NCBI GenBank assembly: GCA_049999765.1
Contig: JBNGIQ010009002.1
Coordinates: forward strand, 103,001-167,000
Source: Phaeoceros laevis
Lineage: Eukaryota > Anthocerotophyta > Anthocerotopsida > Notothyladales
DNA: 64,000 bases
Direction: 5' to 3'
Below are positions 45,828 to 55,541 of the stretch, one piece after another. How positions within the stretch are numbered: the stretch's first letter is position 1; each line of letters begins with the position of its first letter. The notes under the pieces are model-generated. The model was not told the origin of the DNA, made no database searches, and saw nothing but the letters and a program-made list of their open reading frames with translations. A program made the translations under genes and the position numbers.

Positions 45828-46740
45828 TACGTCGCTGCGGGCACACTAGTTACTTCGGGACGTATGAACTCCCCCAGTTCGAGTTGGTAGGCAGCGGTAC
45901 CACAGAACTGTGACAGAAGTGAACGGGGCATAGCGGCGCACTTTTTCACGCCCCATAAGATCGCACATCACAAATCATGATCACCGAGTACGGCAGACCG
46001 ACGCCCTGTCACGCTTCATACATTGATTCTACTACGTATTGTGTTCCATTATCGGACGTTATCACAATGTCTGGATTGTTGTCCTCCCGATTGGTCCCGG
46101 AGGGTCATCATGTTATTTACTCAAAATTAATCTATCTATGTAACTTGTCACGAGTCACGACTCACGAGTTGCAACTTCACATCAATGAGGAATAACAAGC
46201 TCAGGGAGTCTCAAGTTTTTTGAGACCTGCTCTCATGGTTGCACATCTTCAATGTTACTGCTTACTCGAAAAAGATTCAGTTCGTTGACAGTGGTGCCTG
46301 CGTCTGTTGCTCATGGCCTGGAGAACCCACATTGTTTTGATAGCCATCAGGACCTGCAGCCTCTTGCTGTAGCTTCTTGTACAGGAGCAAGGCCTCCTCC
46401 CACTGCTATCTGCGCACCTGCTCGCAACCTTGCAGCAAAAACGGGCGATACCTGTTGGTCAGATGATTCGTCCTCGCAGCTTTGGAATGAAACTTTGAGA
46501 AAACAATGAAAAAAGACCGCAAGGCAGTGCTGTTCCCTCCGTCATTTGTTGCCTTGGCTATACTTGCTTCAAAAGCGTCGTTCACACTCTCACGAAGCTG
46601 CATGCTCTCACTGTATCGGCGCTTCTCTGTCACAACAAATGAACAAGCCATGCCTGCACACGAAACCGCAGTACTTGGCTATGGCTTGGTCACATTTTGG
46701 TCAATTATCCCAGATAGTGCACTCGTAAGTAGACTACGGA
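45828..46740. other. Intergenic or unresolved
   Basis: No confident gene. On the minus strand near 46290-46410 a short exon-like frame reads QWEEALLLYKKLQQ after a possible acceptor. Near 46500-46650 another reads ACSFVVTEKRRYSESMQLRE. They might be exons of an unrecognised minus-strand gene, but phases could not be joined convincingly. Confidence 0.3.
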
Positions 46741-46741
46741 A

Positions 46742-46931
46742 AGGACACACTTCTTGAGATTCTGCGAGTCGAATTCCCAGTTGATGGGTGTCAACAATAT
46801 CGGCCGGGCTCTGTCCTTTTTAATTTGACAGTAGAGGAAGTGGTGGTTAGTCTTGCTTGGGAAGCAGGAGTCGTCAGTCAACGATCAAGCCCATTAAACA
46901 ATTTAAATAGCCGTGCAATGTGGTCTACTGA
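46742..46931 (+). other. Unidentified coding-like segment
   Basis: An open + frame beginning around tacggaaaggacaca reads LLEILRVEFPVDG, then YRPGSVLFNLTVEEVVVSL and AWEAGV, and ends at a TGA near 46931. Its composition and the alternation of hydrophobic residues look like real protein, but I recognise no family and find no upstream exon with a matching phase. It may be the last exon of an unknown gene or a fragment of a relic. Confidence 0.25.
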
Positions 46932-47439
46932 GTGAGAGGTGCATACCTCACGAGACGCTGGAGACCGATATGAGGTCTTTCTCGTTAAAACCTTTATACC
47001 TCCCTTCCTCCACGAACTGTTTCAAAACGTGTTCAAGCTGCGAGACTGTGACCAGACCATGGCTAGTCGAAGGCAGCCGTGTTTGGCTAGTTATGGAAGA
47101 GCGTCTTCTGCCAAAGTTTTCTTCACGGACGTAACTGGCCAAACACGGATGTACGTCACAAGAAGCATCAAACAGTCAAATGTGCCCAAACTTTAGTGCC
47201 TTCCTGACATTAAGAATAAAAAGATGGTCACAGACAACAATGTGAAAACGATAGCAAATCCGGAAGGTCATGCTGTCCTCCTGTTGTCCAGATTTTCTGA
47301 GTGAGAATAGCAACAATACCTCGACGAGGACTCCGTCTCCTTCAGCGTTGCACTGTAAAAGCTACAGATTTTTCGTCATCGCCTCTGGCAAATCCACTCA
47401 AGCGCAAGGAAGTACAAGACCAATTCAGAACTAGGAAAC
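46932..47439. other. Unresolved stretch
   Basis: About 500 bp. A minus-strand segment (47142-46948) reads GLVTVSQLEHVLKQFVEEGRY after a plausible acceptor and ends near a gt donor. I cannot place it in a family. No other element is seen. Confidence 0.25.
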
Positions 47440-48661
47440 AGGAGCCCAGGCCACTTCTAAAGTATCCACTTCCGAGCTTTCTGAAAGTCTGCCAAACACA
47501 TTGCAAGCACATATCAGGTTAATGGTCTTTACCTACAAGTTGACCAAGCTGCAGCCAAGAACCATATCATATTGCAGTCCGCCATCTTCAATCTGTGCAT
47601 GCAGCTGCTGTCCCTGATACAGAGCTCCTACACTTAAAATAGATGTTTGCAGGATAGAACATGTGCACAGACTTTGGTGCTCGCCCTTCCCGTTGCCTAC
47701 TACTGTAGAAGGTAGGGGATTTCTGCCCTATGGGGTTCACCAAGCTGCAGCCTACAGCCACATCATCGAGCAGATATCCTTGCTCTTTCTTGCCTCGAGC
47801 AGCTATTTCAGACGCCGGGCAACAATACATACACTGGCACATGCCTGCAGAGAACAGGCAGAAATATTGCACAAGTGCCTTTCGTTAATGTAGGTTATGC
47901 GGGTCAGGGGACCCTCGGTCTTCACGCTGACCTGCAACAAGAAGATCCATGCAACCACATCTTGTTGCGGAAGCTTGTCAAAGACATAGCCATCATCCTC
48001 CAAGATACCACATTTTGCAGACATCTTGTACAGGCTGCAACCTAGAACCACAACATCTCTTACCTTCAGTGTTTGTCTGGAGCTGCTTACCAACATGTGG
48101 GGTCCTACACCTTCACTGCCACGTACCTGCAGAAAGCACGTAATGTAGCAGAATCTAGGAGAGAGGCGTCCCCACTGCATACTATTTGCAGAGTTTAAGG
48201 GCTTCTTGACCCAGCCCCTCTTGGGCATGGGTGCAAGCATCGCATTCTACATTATGACATACCAGGCTGGGAGTGAACCACGCTCTTCACTATATTTTTT
48301 TTATAGAGTGAGCAACTGAAAGGCGTGTTTTGCATACCAAGTGCTTCCCAACCCCCGTATCCTGCTGGCCATGAGTCCAAACATCGCATTCTAAGCGCAA
48401 CATACAAGGCTCGAAGTCGGTCAGACCATGCTGTGAGTATCCTCCACATTACTGCGCTTTGCATGCATGATAACCTAGCCTCCACATTGCATCCTCGTTC
48501 CTTAATCCACGGACCTGCTTTCCTTCATCCAGAGCTCCAACACTAGCAGATGCCTGCAGAGAGATGCAGCAGGATGTGGACGACAGAGGCATTCCTTGTT
48601 GCACATCACTGTATATGCTGAAATGTTGACTGAATTTGGATATCTGCATACTACAATGCAA
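47440..48661 (-). pseudogene. Decayed PLS-type PPR gene
   Basis: On the minus strand, fragments in shifting frames keep PPR-repeat signatures in order. They are ASVGALDEGKQVRGLRNED (near 48530), VVVLGCSLYKMSAKCGILED and VFDKLPQQDVVAW (near 48000), VAVGCSLVNPIG (near 47760), ALYQGQQLHAQIEDGGLQY then MVLGCSLVNL (near 47600), and ACNVFGRLSES (near 47480). Stops and frame changes interrupt every repeat, so it is a pseudogene. The intact PPR gene at 49727 is on the opposite strand and of the same class. Confidence 0.75.
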
Positions 48662-49155
48662 AAGCGGGCAATTCAGACAGGTGAGTGCTGCACCTGAGTT
48701 GCTCGTTAGGTGGGTAACAGCACTTCCACGTTGTTGACCTTAGACAGCATTTTTTGCGTAGACAGGCACCCAATTGTGTGTGGTATTAAGGAGACTCGAG
48801 AATGCCGTTTGCATTCCCGCTTTGTAAGCAGTTTGAACAGACCCAACCTACTCCTTGCTGAGGGCACCTAGTGAATCTACCTTTGTAAAGTCCAAACAAT
48901 GCCACCATCTTGCCTTCCAGCAAAGGTTTCATTTTCTCTTTGAGAGCATCCCAGTCCTGCTCCGAGCACGTGTTGCCCTCTGCGTTAATCTTTTTCAATA
49001 AAAAGAAACTGCAGCTGGTGCAAATACTACTGCCATCCCATGAAGTCATAGACCTCAAAAGCTTGTGGGTCCATAGCATTGTTTTGTTCCTCAGAAGGTC
49101 ATAGATTTGCAATGAAATTTTCTTGCGCTTAGATGACGAGCCTTGCTGCTGAGCC
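48662..49155. other. 3' flank of PET191/COA5
   Basis: About 490 bp directly downstream of the small COX-assembly gene. A 129-codon minus frame (48786-49175) overlaps its final exon in another frame, shows no family features, and is most likely 3' untranslated sequence. Confidence 0.45.
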
Positions 49156-49579
49156 TCAATATCCTTTGTTTCCACGAATGCGCGATGCCATATTCACCTG
49201 CAAAAGCCAGCACCGTCCGGTCAGCGGCCAAGGTATTGATTACACGGGGATCCACAGAACATTATACTAGTCTAAACACCCCCGGGGATCCACAGACCAA
49301 CCTGGCTACGTTTGCAATCGTAGTATGTTTGTCGCAGGCCTACACATTTGCTTGGCACCTTGGGCTCTGTCTCGCCGGCGCAGTCCCGGACGGATCTGTT
49401 CTCCACCTGCACACGACTCCACGGGCTTGGTATGTCTGCGGCAATTTGCAGTAAGGTGACGAAAACCAAGTCGGTGCAGCAGAGACCTTGGTATCCAGCC
49501 AGTGCCTCACCTTTACGCAATCAGACTCGCTCAAGCACTTCACCAGCTCCTGCGCCAGGCCCTTGCACGACTTCGCCAT
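49156..49579 (-). CDS. COA5: Cytochrome c oxidase assembly factor PET191/COA5
   Basis: Small twin-CX9C protein of the mitochondrial intermembrane space needed for complex IV assembly. Three exons on the minus strand: 49579-49511, 49406-49302 and 49197-49156, encoding 71 residues, the normal plant size. Sequence landmarks are MAKSCKGLAQELVKCLSES (first CX9C), DCAGE, KCVGLRQTYYDCKR (second CX9C) and the conserved C-terminus RIRGNKGY. All junctions are GT-AG and phase 0. The last exon has only 14 codons including the stop, so it is easily missed. The start codon faces that of the PPR gene, 147 bp away. Confidence 0.93.
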
Positions 49580-49726
49580 CCAGACCTACGAATTACACTG
49601 CTCCTGGGCGTGAATAGCTTGCGCGGAGTGAAGTTGTGACAAGGGTTTTAGCTTGAAGGGGGCTTCTTGAAATCTGTTAGTGGTGGCGAATGTGTTCAGA
49701 AGCCGTGAGAAGATTTCTACACGCAG
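49580..49726. promoter_or_regulatory. Short bidirectional promoter region, COA5/PPR
   Basis: Only 147 bp separate the COA5 start codon (minus) from the candidate PPR start codon (plus). Both leaders and both core promoters must fit into this space, or overlap the genes. No TATA box is obvious, which is common for such shared promoters. Confidence 0.5.
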
Positions 49727-52242
49727 ATGCGCCATGCGGCGAGAAGGGGGAGCTGGCTTCTGTCACGTGAAGGATCTAAGCAGTCTGACCATGGAAGTCG
49801 ACAAGTGCCTGCTGCTTGCCTGTCGACGTCGGCGGATGATCAAAACTCGATGGAAATACAGATACCAAGGCAGCCCAGCCGCATGCTTGGAGGTCCAGAG
49901 CACATCTCCAGTCTTGGTTCAATCTTATTCCCTTCTCAAGCCTTAACATTTTCTACGAGTGTCTTGACATGTATATGAATATGTGCTCTACTAATGAGGA
50001 ATGGTGGATATGCAGGCCGGGCAACCGATGGAAAGTTCGTAAGGAATAGGTTTTCGGCAGCTCATGACGTACCTACTCACTTGAGATCATTCGAGGTAAA
50101 ACAGAGTGGTGAAGTGGGAGCCAATTCTGCCTCTGGCGGTGGGCTGAACCCCTCAAATGCAAGCTACCTGTCCAACAGGTAGTGCAGACGCACCTTTGTA
50201 TGTCCTAGCCATAACATAACAAGCGCGTCGTCCTTGTTCTTTCTTCACTGCTGACGTCTCATGCTTGTGGAACTGCCAGGTCTGTAATTCAGCAATGTCA
50301 GGAGGGGCGGTTGGACGATGCCGTCACAAGCTTGCAAGTTTTGCTTGACCGTGGCTCTATAGTAGAGATGACTACTTACGATTGCCTGGTTCAGGCCTGC
50401 ACAACCAAGAAAGCTTTGAAACTGGGCCAGCAAGTGCACACATATATATTTAGAAGTGGTATGGAGTCTCACATGCACCTCGCGGCCAATGTTGTGAGGA
50501 TGTATTCAAGCTTCGGAAGAATGGCAGATGCTCAGGATGTGTTTGACAGAATGGAGAAACGTAACACTTATTCTTGGACGGCATTGATCCGAGGATACGT
50601 TGACGATAAGCAATATAGAAAGGCCGTGGTACTCTATGAGGAGATGATGAAGGCTATGGTGAGACCGTCTCCACATATCTTTGTTTTTGTCCTTAGGGCC
50701 TGTGTCAGCTTACAAGATCTGCAACAGGGTAAACAGATTCATGCACAAACCGAAAAGCATGGACTGGAGACAGATGGCTTTGTGGGGACTTCTATTGTAG
50801 ATATGTATGCCAAGCTGGGGGACGTCCAGGATGCTAGGAAAGTATTTGACAAAATGCCCAAACGAAGTGTAGTGTGCTGGACAGCCATGATTGGAGCTTG
50901 TACAAGTGGTGGGTATCCAAAGGAGGCCATCCGTTTGTATAAGATGATGCATCAGGAAGGTATCAAGCCAGATAATTTTGTTTTTACAACTGTGGTTAAC
51001 GCATGTGGCAATGTACCTGCTCTTGAGGAAGGTAAACAAATCCATGCTGATATCATCAAAAGTGGTGTTGAGTTGGATTTAAAACTGCGCACATCTCTTG
51101 TTGATATGTATGCAAAGTGTCGGGACATCCAGCGTGCAAGGGACCTTTTTGACAGTCTGCCCTACTCAAATGTGGTATCCTGGACAGCTATGATTGTAGG
51201 GTACATGCAGGCTGGTCGTCCAGAGGAAGTAGTCAAGCTCTACAAGCAAATGCAGCAGGCAGGGGTCAAGCCAAACACAATGACATTTAGCTCTGTACTG
51301 AAGGCCTGTGCTAGTCTGCGATCTCTTGAAGAAGGTAGACGAGTCCATGCAGACGTGATCTCACAAGGGCTGGAGTCGGATATTACGATGGGGAACTCCC
51401 TTATCGACATGTATGCCAATTGTCAGGGTATGGCAGATGCGTGTCAGGTGTTTGAGAAGATGCCTTGGAGGAACGTGGTGTCATGGACATCTCTGCTTGT
51501 TGGTTACACAGAGGCTGGTCTTGTGAGAGATGCCATCAGTTTTTGTGAGCGCATGTGGCAGTCAGGGGAAAAGCCAGATGCAGTTGCCTTTTCCTGCATC
51601 TTGAAAGCATGTGCCAATGTGCGAGCAGTTGAGCAAGGCAAAAGAGTCCATAAACTGATTGTTTCTAGCGGATTGGAGTCAAATCAGGTTGTGGGTAACG
51701 CCATAGTGTACATGTATGCCAAGTGCGGATACTTGGATGAAGCCCTGGCAGCATGTGAGAAGATTGCAGACCGGAATGCTGTGTCGTGGTATGGTGTGAT
51801 TGCAGGGTGTACACGCCACGGCCGTGCAGAAGAAGCCATTAAGCTGTATCAGCGAATGCTTGACCAAAGGGTAAGGCCCAACTCCAGAGTTATCACTCGT
51901 GTCTTACATGCTTGTGCCCGGATGGGTGCTTTACAAGATGGCAGGAAAGTGCACTCTGACATCCTCGAAACTGGTTTGGAGTGGGACGTTTTCATGGGAA
52001 GTGCTCTTGTGCACATGTATGCGAAGTGTAGTAGCATAGAGGAAGCCAGGAAGGCTTTCGAAGCATTGCACACGAAGAACGTGGTGTCATGGACCGTGAT
52101 GATAAAAGCTTACGTACAGAACGGCCTACCAGAAGAAGCTGGTAAGCTACTTGAGCGAATGCAGCATGAAGGTATCAAGCCTGATCCAGCTGCGTTAGAT
52201 TGCCTTGAGCAAGCAACAAGCGACGACTTCGACCTATCCTAG
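49727..52242 (+). CDS. PLS-class pentatricopeptide repeat protein
   Basis: Organelle RNA-binding protein. The main exon 50280-52242 encodes about 640 residues of continuous PPR motifs in P-L-S order: repeated NVVSWTAMI, GNSLIDMYANC, LEEGKxIHAD and GIKPDxxxFxxVLxAC blocks. An upstream exon 50016-50178 joins in phase (LSNR/SVIQQCQEGRLDDAV). A further first exon is likely from ATG 49727. It is rich in Arg and Ser and nearly free of acidic residues at its start (MRHAARRGSWLLSREG), as for a mitochondrial or plastid presequence. Its donor is either after 49892 or after 49916, both in phase. An alternative start is ATG 49994. The protein ends soon after the last repeats, with no E, E+ or DYW domain, so it should bind RNA but not edit on its own. 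Confidence 0.88.
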
Positions 52243-52460
52243 CTGTAAGTAGGAAATAATCCGCTTCTAATTGCATCTTTTCTCTTGCCGCCAAATTGGT
52301 GGAGAACTAGGCTTCTTTACAATTTTGCCTTTGTCGATCACTCGGCTTAGATGCCATAAATGCGGTTGTCCTCTGCCAGCTCGAATCTAAGGTGGTGCTA
52401 AACAGTGTAGCTACCTTCTGAACTACAGTCGGCAATTCACTGAAAAAATAAAGACTACCA

Positions 52461-53093
52461 TCAGCGTTCCATTGTCGAAAGACGCTCGACCATCACACTT
52501 TCGGCAGCTTCAACGACGTCCGGATCCAACTCTCCTCCAGGTAACAACTGCACCAAACGTAACTTCTCTTTGTCATACTGTAGTGCTTTCTTCCGGCAAG
52601 CTGTAATGCTTCCTGCACCCAAAGTTTCTCCTCAGTGAAGGCCATGCAACACGTCAAGCAGTGAAAATCCAGTGTTGGAATCAAGGAAAATTTTTCTCAC
52701 CGCTTAGGTGTAGCAAATTGAAGAGAACAGGCTGCTTCTTGACTGAAGTGATGAAGGTGACTGCCGCCCACACCTTACGGAACTCGCTCTGACTACACCG
52801 CACGATACACACATTCGTGATAGGGTTCAGGTATTTCACTGCATTCGTATCACAACTGACGGTGAGCAGCAGTGGCAAGCCATGTGCCAAAGCGTCACAA
52901 ATTGATTTTAACTGCGCGTCAGCCTACCCTGCAAGGATGTGATGCAGGTGCCCAATCCTAACTCTCCGAAATTGATGAGCAGGCTGTCGTTGATGGCACC
53001 GCTCACTGTGCCCTGCGTGATCGACTCAGGCGGTGGCCGCTTCCCTTGCCACAGAAACTCGAAAACCATATACCTGTTCTTGAACACCACCAT
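52461..53093 (-). CDS. POP5: RNase P/MRP protein subunit POP5
   Basis: Protein subunit of the nuclear RNase P and RNase MRP ribonucleoproteins (tRNA 5' end and rRNA processing). Three exons on the minus strand: 53093-52928, 52838-52701 and 52612-52461, giving 151 residues, the usual size. Signatures are VVFKNRYMVFEFLW at the start, LLINFGELGLGTCITSLQ, NVCIVRCSQSEFRKVWAAVTFI, PVLFNLLHLSG and the C-terminal ITACRKKALQYDKEK. All introns are GT-AG in phase 1. It is convergent with the PPR gene (about 220 bp between stops) and divergent from the small membrane-protein gene at 53257 (163 bp between starts). Confidence 0.95.
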
Positions 53094-53256
53094 TGCTAAC
53101 TGGAACGCAATTTCCACGAAAGACGACAGTGCTACTTCCACCGATGAACAAGCTCGAAACCCTAAGCCGTGAACACAGAGACTCGGATCGAGCCGGAGCA
53201 GATTGCCTAGCCTCTGCAGCAAAGTGTGCAAGGTTGCGCCAGACGGAGCGTGCAAG

Positions 53257-53606
53257 ATGGGAGTCATGAACAAGCTGAAGACGCAGATCGCCCGAGACCC
53301 TGTTCTCTGGGCGTCGGTCTTTCTTGCTAGCATAGGTCAGTTCGTCATGCTCCTGCTGGAATTGTAGCTGCGGTCATCACCTTCGGTTGTTGTGGTCTTC
53401 GTTGTTTTCGATATGGACCAGCATCTGTTGTTGGTATGCATTGATATGTTGCTTCTTGCATATTGATCTGATTTCCCTTGTATCCACATGCGTGAGCAGG
53501 ACTGCTAGCGCCTATCGTTGTACCACCAGTGAGGAATGCACTGTCCACCTCAAAACCTGTTGCCCCTCCGCCGATTACTGAGGTCTGTGGCCAAATGCTG
53601 TCTTGA
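53257..53606 (+). CDS. Small single-pass membrane protein, possibly complex I B9/NDUFA3-like
   Basis: Two exons, 53257-53335 and 53500-53606, encode about 64 residues. There is a short basic N-terminus (MGVMNKLKTQIARDP), one hydrophobic segment (VLWASVFLASIGLLAPIVV) and a Pro-rich tail (KPVAPPPITE). The pattern DPVL, hydrophobic stretch, P-x-x-P-P resembles the mitochondrial complex I accessory subunit B9/NDUFA3, but the similarity is weak and I would not rely on it. A further intron could begin at gtctgtgg (after ITE), which would change the C-terminus. It shares a 163-bp divergent promoter region with POP5. Confidence 0.5.
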
Positions 53607-54780
53607 TCGTCTTTCGTTGTTTTTGTGCACCACAGAACCAGGACAGGTGTTAATACTCAGGTGAGATGATGCTTTTTTTCGCAGGTGGTGGCTGGTATTA
53701 GGGGTGAACGAAGAAGCAATGTTTGAATGCCGGCCTTCTAGAACAGTGCCTGTAACGCGGGTTTCAAAGTCTACAACACATGTCCAGTTTGGTCCAGTCT
53801 TTTCGTATACCAGATTTTTGTAGTACATATCCATGACGGCAGACGAAGGACCGTTTCTACTTGCCAATGAGAATCAAGAAAACGTTCATACATGTTGTCT
53901 AGAAGAAGGATGCACCAAAGTGCTGGCTAAAGAAATCATCACACAATTCCAACACCCATGGCCATCCTACAGGAGGGGGATCGCAATGGCTTCCCCACAA
54001 CCCACTCCAACCAGGACTCACCTGGATGTAGGTTTTTGCGAGAGAGGCCAAGTAGCTGGCGAACTGGTCAGGTGTGTATTCCACTTGGAGTACGAAATCA
54101 CCATGGTAGCGGTGCATGTAGTCGTTGGAGCCCAGACTGATGAAATAGATGCTATCTTGGATGATCGTCTTGGCTTTTTTGGTCCCGATGCTTCGTGATA
54201 AGTCCTGGATGTACTGACGGTACCACTGGATCTGGGTGGTGAGGGAATAGGCGCCCTGCAGGCAGTACTCGTGTGGGCACGCGTGCAATCAGAGGGAGCT
54301 CACATTCTTCCTTTCAACTCCTGCAGGCAACTACGTTTTATTTCACAATTTGCTCTCAAGTTACCAGTAGGCTCGCCGTTATATCCATCCATCCTGCCCC
54401 TGCTGAGGCAAAATTCACCCCTCTGGTACAATTGATGCTCTCAATCTTCGAGTTCACATCATCCCGCAGGTATGGCAGCGGGTAAGGAAGCCCTGCTCTG
54501 GCCGCTGCATTGAGTGATCAAGGCTTTGGAGTTAGTCTCACCCTGCCACACCGCGTAGTTTACGGTGTGCACAGAGGCAATGATTACCAATTGCACAACC
54601 CTGGATTGCTGTGAGAGGTCACCGATGAAATCCACGGGCAAGCCTGCCGTTGCTGAAGCGTCCTGTGGCCTCACGACCGAAAATCTCGGCCATAAGGCGG
54701 TTGGTTCGCTTGGTTGAAGGACGGCATGTCGGTTTCCACTGTCCACAGTCGAGTCTCCAAACACAAAAATGGCCGGAGCA
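53600..54780 (-). pseudogene. Broken GDSL-type esterase/lipase
   Basis: On the minus strand, block I of the GDSL family is present (FVFGDSTVDSGN, near 54770-54735), followed by NQANQPPYGRDF, GREATGRFSNGRL and PVDFIGDL in three different frames. Single-base or two-base indels in short homopolymers therefore break the first exon. A later exon (about 54270-54015) is intact, with QYIQDLSRSIGTKKAK, ISLGSNDYM (block III Asn) and YTPDQFASYLASLAKTYIQ. Near 53830 a segment MDMYYKNLVYEKTGPNWTC recalls the region before block V, but the catalytic Asp-x-x-His block is not found. It is a pseudogene, unless the indels are sequencing errors and the last exon was missed. Boundaries are approximate. Confidence 0.7.
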
Positions 54781-55541
54781 AGCGGATTAGAGGTGTGTAG
54801 GAGATTTCGCTCAGTGATGCGTGATGTAGCTGAAAACAGTAGGTGTTTCGAAGGTACGCAAGAGGTTAAGAACAGCGCAAAAAGTAAGCGCAGGGTTAGC
54901 TAAGCGACAGCTCTCCTGCGAGGCTGCGACAGAGAGGGTCCATGCAGTGTCTGTTGAGGCACAACACAGCAGAAAAGAACTGAAGGGCTAGGTGGCTAGG
55001 TCCCGCTCGACTTTTGTGCAACATCTGCAAACGCAAAGCAGGTGAGGTACCAGTTCTAAGGGAGGCGCAATCAAAGAAGGCATTAAGGATCTTGGGAATC
55101 TTGGGCCTATTGTTTTTTACTGTCACTGTCGCAGGCAGGAAGTGGAAGATCAAGGCAGGCTGGCACAATTGTACCGACAAGAGAACGCCATTCAGAGAAA
55201 TCTTGAAGGCCAACAAATCGGCATGATGTCCGGGCCCTGGTTCAGCACTTGACAGAGACAGAAGTTTTACCACATCTAGATGTTAAAATGCAATACGTAG
55301 GAGGGAATGTACAACTATATTCGCAAAGAAGGTATACACAGTATTCCTGCAGGTATACACGTTATCCTTGGATCACCCTCCTCATCCACTGGCCATTAGA
55401 GCTTTTACCTATGGGCAATAGAGCAGCAACTAGGTAGCAGTCGATTGCTATAGTTTCCACACAGGAGTCCTCGGTTTGATTGCTAGTGGTAGTAATATTC
55501 AGAGCCTCGCCACTTTCTTTCAAAACATATAATACAGCCTT
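54781..55541. other. Intergenic
   Basis: About 760 bp. Overlapping open frames on both strands (54896-55273 minus, 55014-55226 plus) have no recognisable family. Nothing else is seen. Confidence 0.45.

Noticed and set aside
48786-49175. 129-codon minus-strand frame as a separate gene
   Set aside because: It overlaps the final COA5 exon in another frame and has no family signature; more likely 3' untranslated sequence.
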